DNA of 64,000 bases. Source: Gordius sp. MW1. Taxonomy: Eukaryota; Nematomorpha; Gordioida; Gordea; Gordiidae. Below, in pieces: positions 58,867 to 64,000 of this stretch. The stretch is taken from the NCBI GenBank assembly GCA_964036665.1, contig OZ038528.1:23113245-23177244 (forward strand). Direction: 5' to 3'. Numbering within the stretch: the first letter of the stretch is position 1; each line of letters opens with the position of its first letter. A program made the translations under genes and the position numbers. The notes beneath the pieces were generated by a model. That model worked only from the letters and a program-made list of their open reading frames with translations. It had not been told where the DNA came from and ran no database searches.

Positions 58867-59012
58867 GGGGCAGGGAGGGGGGCTGCCTTCCTCGAAATCC
58901 AAAATTTTTTTGAGATTTATTAAAATTATGGCTAAAATTTCGAAAAATGCTCACTTTGCCCCTCCCTAATCATTATTGCCCTTCTCTAATTACAATGCTG
59001 GCTACGCCCATG
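58867..59012. mobile_element. GGCGTAGCC MITE with truncated left end
   Basis: The right end ATGCTGGCTACGCCCATG is intact, and the left starts at GGGGCAGGGAGGGG directly against the ATTCACAT duplication of the neighbouring hAT element. The usual left CATGGGCGTAGCCAGG is missing. Confidence 0.6.
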
Positions 59013-59474
59013 AATTATAATATGGTGAAGGAACTTATTTTTTAAGTCTGTAATGTCTAGCGACCGAGTAAAAAAGGGCTGAGCGAAGGATTTAAAATAA
59101 CTTTATTTATATCTAATACGTCTAAATATTTACAATTAAAGGCGATCTACAATTAAAATGATTGGCGACGGTAAACCTGAAATGTTTCGTAAAATTACAA
59201 TAAAAGGGGAAAGGTAGGGATTGGGGACAATTACAAGGATTTAGGGAAGAGTACAAAGTTTTGGAAAAATTTATAAGGACTGAATTATTGACATGGGATT
59301 TCGCTTTTATAGCTGTTGAATCTTCCCAGGGTGGTGGACTTGATTGAACGAGCAATGTACGGGAAATCTTCAGACGGGACTGCAAAGATTAGTAACAGAT
59401 GTGGCTGAGTTAAAAATAAAAAGTAGAAATAATTAAAAAAAGAGAGCGTCAAAGAAAATTAGCCACTTCCGCGT

Positions 59475-59561
59475 CTAGGTTTGATCTTCAGTGGTCTGGG
59501 GTGCAGGCTTCAAACCTGTAGTCGCTTAACGCCGAAGTGGTTCGATTCCACCTTTCCGGCG
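59475..59561 (+). tRNA. tRNA-Sec (UCA)-like gene, acceptor stem unpaired; possible pseudogene
   Basis: The 87-base sequence has the selenocysteine tRNA layout. It has a six-base D stem (CTTCAG/CTGGGG), then anticodon arm CAGGCTTCAAACCTG with anticodon TCA, a long variable arm, and GTGGTTCGATTCCAC with an intact B box. It ends CTTTCCGGC plus discriminator G. The 3' acceptor strand is well formed, but the 5' strand CTAGGTTTG pairs with it at only three Watson-Crick positions plus one wobble. The variable-arm stem (TCGC/GCCGA) also has a mismatch. This suggests a decayed copy or a 5' replacement, unless the organism's tRNA-Sec is divergent. A single locus is normal in animals. Confidence 0.75.
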
Positions 59562-59903
59562 CCAATATCGTATTCCTGGAAAATACGATTTAAATACTAA
59601 AAAAGGTCTAAGAGAAAGGGGATTCATCAACATAAATAAATTGGAAGATCTCAGGAAAGTTATTGGGAAAGGGGGATAGGAAATTTAGAGGGCCGGGGAA
59701 AACCTTTTCCCCGGCAATAGTAAGGTATTACTCTATTCTCTAATTTATTTATTAATTAAACTCCGGAATAAAATATAACTAATAATGAATGATATCAAAA
59801 TTATCAATCCGATAAGACGCGTATATCGAAAATCACTCACGCGTAAGAAATAACAAATACGTATAAGCATAAGCGCGTCGGGGGGGGGGAATATACGCGT
59901 ACT

Positions 59904-60547
59904 TAGAGCCCTGCACGGGCCGTCCGAGGCCCGGCCCGGCCAGAGTTCGGCCCGGCCCGACGGGCTTTCGGGCCGGGCTCGGGCAAATTTTAAAACTTTG
60001 ATCGGGCCTCGAGCTTGGGTCGGGCCTGATGGGCCAGCCCGACCATAGGCCCGAGCCCGAAAAAAAATTTGAATAAATATTAATCCAAAATATAATTACA
60101 ATACAAGATAATCCCCCTACAAATAAATATTTAGAATTTTACTACCACCTCATATTAATTTCTTGGTTAGCCGTGTGGGTCTATCTATGCTATATGTATG
60201 ACTTTGACTATGAGTGATGATGAAATATTTAAAACAACAGTGTGTAGATTAAGCTTAAAAGCAAAAATAATAGTAGCTATTTTGAACAATAGAGTTAGTA
60301 TTATTTACCATATATTCATATTTTAAATCACATAATATTCTCGATACGTAATATATTTATAAATAAATTTTTGAAATAAAATTGGTACAAATTTACATTT
60401 TTACAAAAGTCGGGCCGGGCTCGGGCTCGGGTCGGGCCTGAGTGAAAAAAACAAATCGGGCTCGGGTCGTGCTCGGGCAAAAAATAAAAAAAGATTTCGG
60501 GCTCGGGTCGGGCTCGGGCCGATAAAATTCAATTTTGCAGGGCTCTA
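59904..60547. mobile_element. GGGCCC-rich hAT MITE, 644 bp
   Basis: Ends TAGAGCCCTGCACGGGCC and TTTTGCAGGGCTCTA, with the exact 8-bp duplication CGCGTACT at 59896-59903 and 60548-60555. Subterminal repeats of GGGCTCGGGTCGGGC flank an AT-rich non-coding centre. Confidence 0.9.
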
Positions 60548-60915
60548 CGCGTACTAGAAATTAAATGTACAGGAATAGAGTTCTATGTACTACACATTAA
60601 CTAGCATGTCCAGGAAAGGCAGATGGTGTCGTAGAATACTACATTCTGAAGAACAAAAAAGAATAAGAGTACCTCGCGTATTATCATATACGTGTTAGAA
60701 AGTTAGCGGCGTTGTATGGGGGGGGGGGGCGGGTAAGTATCCTCGTATCGAGAGATACGATAAAGTCTTAACTTTTCATTATTAATAAAGGTTCATCTCC
60801 AGATAATTGTAAAAAAATTCATGAATTGAAAAATATCATTTTTGATATAAAATTTTAATTAATCTATAATTAGTTTAAGTAAGATTCCTTAATAGCTCTC
60901 TTTCATAGATATAAT

Positions 60916-62221
60916 CAGTGGCGTAACTAGGGGGCAAGGGGGTTAAGGCCCCTCCCAAGATCAAAATCCTAGTCCCTTGGGCCATCCAGGAAACAAATCT
61001 TGGCCCCTTTGACCCCTCACTCAAACACTTGTTATTTTGTAATTTATTTAATAATAACTATTTATTAGTCTTTAAATAAGTGAATTTATAAATTGAGATA
61101 AGTAACTTATTTATATTAAATTTCCGCTTTGTTAAAAGCAATGAAAAAAGGCGGACAATTGAAAAGTTTCTCCAAATAGTAGCTCCCTGTTCCGCTACTT
61201 TTGGCAAGAAAGCATTAGCGTTTTTTAAAATCGATAGGAAACAGATCCCCCAAAGCTAAATACTCACCCAGCTTTATTTTAAGCCAAAAAATCGGCATTT
61301 TGATGGCTCAATATAATTACAAAGCTTTATTTGACACATGGCTCGTGTTGGCTATTGACGAATCTGATGAATATATTTTTATTTATAATATTATTTTATG
61401 CTCGTTTATTGTATATTTTATGCATCAATTTTACCTAATAAAAGCATTTAAAAGAAAAATTTATTTGGGATTGGGGCAATACCAACTGGTTATAAAGATA
61501 GTTGCTTGCTATATACTTTTATAAATGATATTTTACAAAAATTAACAATAAACAAGAGTGCATTTGTATGATGTTTTATACTAATTTACGATTATTTAAA
61601 ATATCAAAAAATAATAAAAATAAAATTTTACTTTTCTCGTTACTCATTCATTCATTAATATCTCAACGCGCATTTAAAATTGATACGTGTTAATTAGAGA
61701 CTATATAACGACCCGCTCCACTCCAATAATATCTTTTGAAAATCAATAAACTTTGGATTAAGCTAATTAAATATTCAAATATGTATTATAATTATTTACA
61801 CAATTATTATATACACCTGTAACATTACAATCGAATATTAAACGTTGCGAAATTAAAGTTTTTGTATATCGTCCCGAGCTCGGGCCTTGTAAAAAGCGGG
61901 TCGGGACTATAATTTATTATTTTAATGGGTTCGGACCCGGCCCAGGGTTTATAAATTTGTAACGGGGGGGGGGGCTGATTGACCTAAAGAGACCTATTGC
62001 AGTTCTCTAATTTCGCCCGAAAGAGAAAAGATCTAAAATGATTAAAAATATACGAGTTCAAATGAGTAAAAAGAAATTGCACCAAGGAATTGCTGATTAT
62101 TAAGTTTGACAAATATGTATGGAAATTTTTTTCTAATCACCATTCACTCCTCCACACTGGTGTGAAATTTAAGTTTGGCGCCCCCCCCCCCCTCAAGCGT
62201 TAAATGTTAGCTACGCCACTG
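60916..62221. mobile_element. hAT element, CAGTGGCGTA ends, 1.3 kb
   Basis: Ends CAGTGGCGTAACTAGG and TTAGCTACGCCACTG, with the exact 8-bp duplication GATATAAT at 60908-60915 and 62222-62229. At about 61146-61240 the + strand reads KRRTIEKFLQIVAPC, reminiscent of the N-terminal start of some hAT transposases, so it may be a deletion derivative of an autonomous element. A GGGCTCGGG-type fragment at about 61870-62010 is nested inside. Confidence 0.85.
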
Positions 62222-62229
62222 GATATAAT

Positions 62230-64000
62230 ATTTTCATGTGTTTATATTTGTTTACAAACAAAGGAAGTCAATAATACAATTTCACTTCCCTTAAAACAAA
62301 GTTAACTATAATAACATACGTTAATAAACAACTGTGCATCCATTTTTATCCTTTACATATTAATTTGCGTTTGAAATTCTCCAAAATGGTTTCTTTAGTC
62401 ATAAACCTTTGTATTGGATTGATTGTTACTATGATGCAAGTCGAAAAATTCGCAATTTTAAGTAAATTTTTTATATATTTTATAAAATGTAACTTATGTT
62501 CAAAATTTTACACCTTTATTAAATAATATAACTTAAAATATATTAATTTTTAAGCTAGCGGACAAAGTAAAGTTTACCTACTATAACTCTGTTTTTTATA
62601 GATACGCAACATTTATTTTTATATATGCTTCTTTGCCAATATAGGTATCTTGCGTAAGAAAAACAATTTGCCCATTTATTTCAAATAAAATATAATCATA
62701 CTCAGATTTTAGACATAGGCCATTATATATTATTTCAGCTTTGCCAGAGCTTGAGCTACCTTTTTAAGATCCGACTCTTTATAAATTATTTTTTATAACT
62801 GATAGTGTCAAAAATTTGAGTAGACTTTTTCAAGAGTTATAAATTATTCTTCAACGTAAATGCCAAAAGCATGATAGAACTTTAAAATATAAGGCAAAAA
62901 AATTAAGAATACGAATATAAGCCTTATCTTAAAATAGAGAGAAATAATTTTTTTGAGTTCACCCAATATATATATGGGTTTAGACAGCCCATTTAAATTA
63001 AAGTCTAGAATTTAAAGAAGAAGTTAATTTTATTATAATTTTTATATTATATAGATTATCCAAGTGTTAACCTCACTATAGGTAATTTACATAAAAATAG
63101 ATTAAATATAAATTTCGCAAGTGCCAGCTAGAAAATAATACAAAAAATATATATTCTATGTAAAATTATGTCAATTAAATTTGTAGGTATAAATTTTATT
63201 CGTTGGTCTTTGTTAATGTATTGCAGCCACTTATATAATTAAACCAATCACGTTTAGTTACGTGCAGTAACTGCGTTGGATATGCATGCAACAGTGTACT
63301 TATACTTTTGCCTACCAAAATGAGTTTCGTATATAAAAATAAGTAACACATATAAACAAACTACTTGATAAAATGTGTAGTTTTATTAATAACCTTAAAA
63401 TTACTAGAAAAAATTATTTTAATAGTTTTCTTAAAATTAAAACATGTTATTACATTATTTTATCAAAAGAGTTAAAACAATTATTTTAAAGTAAGCTTTT
63501 ATTATTTGAAGCGGTAAATAGGGGAACAAAGTATTGGCTAGCATCATGAATAGTAGGTATTAATTTAACAATTGTTTTAAGCGAAGATTATGGTTTTGAG
63601 CGTTTTGCTTAATCTTATTTTTCATTTAGTTTTTAATTCATTAAAACTTCTATTTTAACTATTAAAATATATTAAAAACTAATAAATACCGTTATAGAAA
63701 AGTTTTATAGCCTTTTATTTTTGACCTATGGCAGTCAAACTCAAGCGCAACATCCATTAATTTATACGGGCCACAAATACAATAGTCAATATCTAAGTTT
63801 AAAGTGTTAGTTGTTTTGTTCAATGAGCGATATAAGGCTCATACAGCCAGCGGAAGTTTACTCCACGCCTAAATAATACATTGCTTGCTAACGTGGGTTA
63901 ATAGGGTTTCAGCTTGATAGTAAATGGATTTAATTGGGCCACGTATGTTTATTTTATTTTGTTTATAACAAAGGAATTCAACAAACATATACAAGAATGA
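62230..64000. other. intergenic, nothing recognised
   Basis: AT-rich sequence to the window edge without exon, RNA gene or delimited repeat. Confidence 0.45.

Noticed and set aside
61300-61524. 74-residue hydrophobic frame as a small membrane protein gene
   Set aside because: It lies inside a delimited hAT element and is AT-rich with no recognisable family.

Overview
The window is nuclear DNA from an animal, most likely an arthropod. The evidence is AT-rich sequence, intron-split genes, a juvenile-hormone-acid-methyltransferase-like gene next to a serpin, a selenocysteine tRNA-like locus and a dense load of cut-and-paste DNA transposons. I cannot name the species. There is no bacterial, organellar or viral genome signature.

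Host genes, left to right. (1) A two-pore-domain potassium channel on + (5739-11566, five exons, 820 aa, unusually long N-terminus). (2) PRIM1, the DNA primase catalytic subunit, on - (14944-12222, twelve exons, 419 aa), tail to tail with the channel and carrying a textbook AT-AC (U12-type) minor-class intron. (3) A coiled-coil gene on - spanning 36636-20451. I reconstructed it as about 22 exons whose phases all close (about 905 aa); its N-terminal part resembles the CM1 motif of the centrosomin/CDK5RAP2 family. (4) TMEM38/TRIC, an intracellular cation channel, on - (43270-42151, five exons, 299 aa). (5) A serpin on - (48736-46284, three exons). (6) A JHAMT-like methyltransferase on - (54472-51704, two exons, 438 aa). 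(7) A tRNA-Sec-like sequence on + at 59475-59561 whose 5' acceptor strand does not pair.

The rest is mostly mobile DNA. Many elements can be delimited to the base by 8-bp target-site duplications typical of hAT transposons: 840-1951, 2364-2611, 7936-8645, 38473-39298, 39884-40917, 41338-41543, 44225-45469, 50084-50273, 56116-58858, 59904-60547 and 60916-62221, plus several short copies. Three contain clear hAT transposase remnants and a fourth a possible one. There are three recurring terminal-repeat themes: GGGCCCGGGC-rich ends, GGCGTAGCC ends with G/C runs, and TGTTGTAAAAACGG ends. An internally deleted Ty3/gypsy element (15582-17953, 5-bp duplication ATAAG) lies one base from a 5'-truncated non-LTR retrotransposon (17982-18914) flanked by a 22-bp duplication. 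Three decayed 3' ends of another non-LTR family lie at 25.8, 28.4 and 37.7 kb. A probable Helentron-like element with a minisatellite core (33785-35470) and a smaller relative (27557-27905) lie within the coiled-coil gene.

The genes are unrelated housekeeping or signalling genes and do not form a functional cluster. Exon boundaries were deduced by hand from splice sites, reading frame and remembered family features; no search or transcript data were available.
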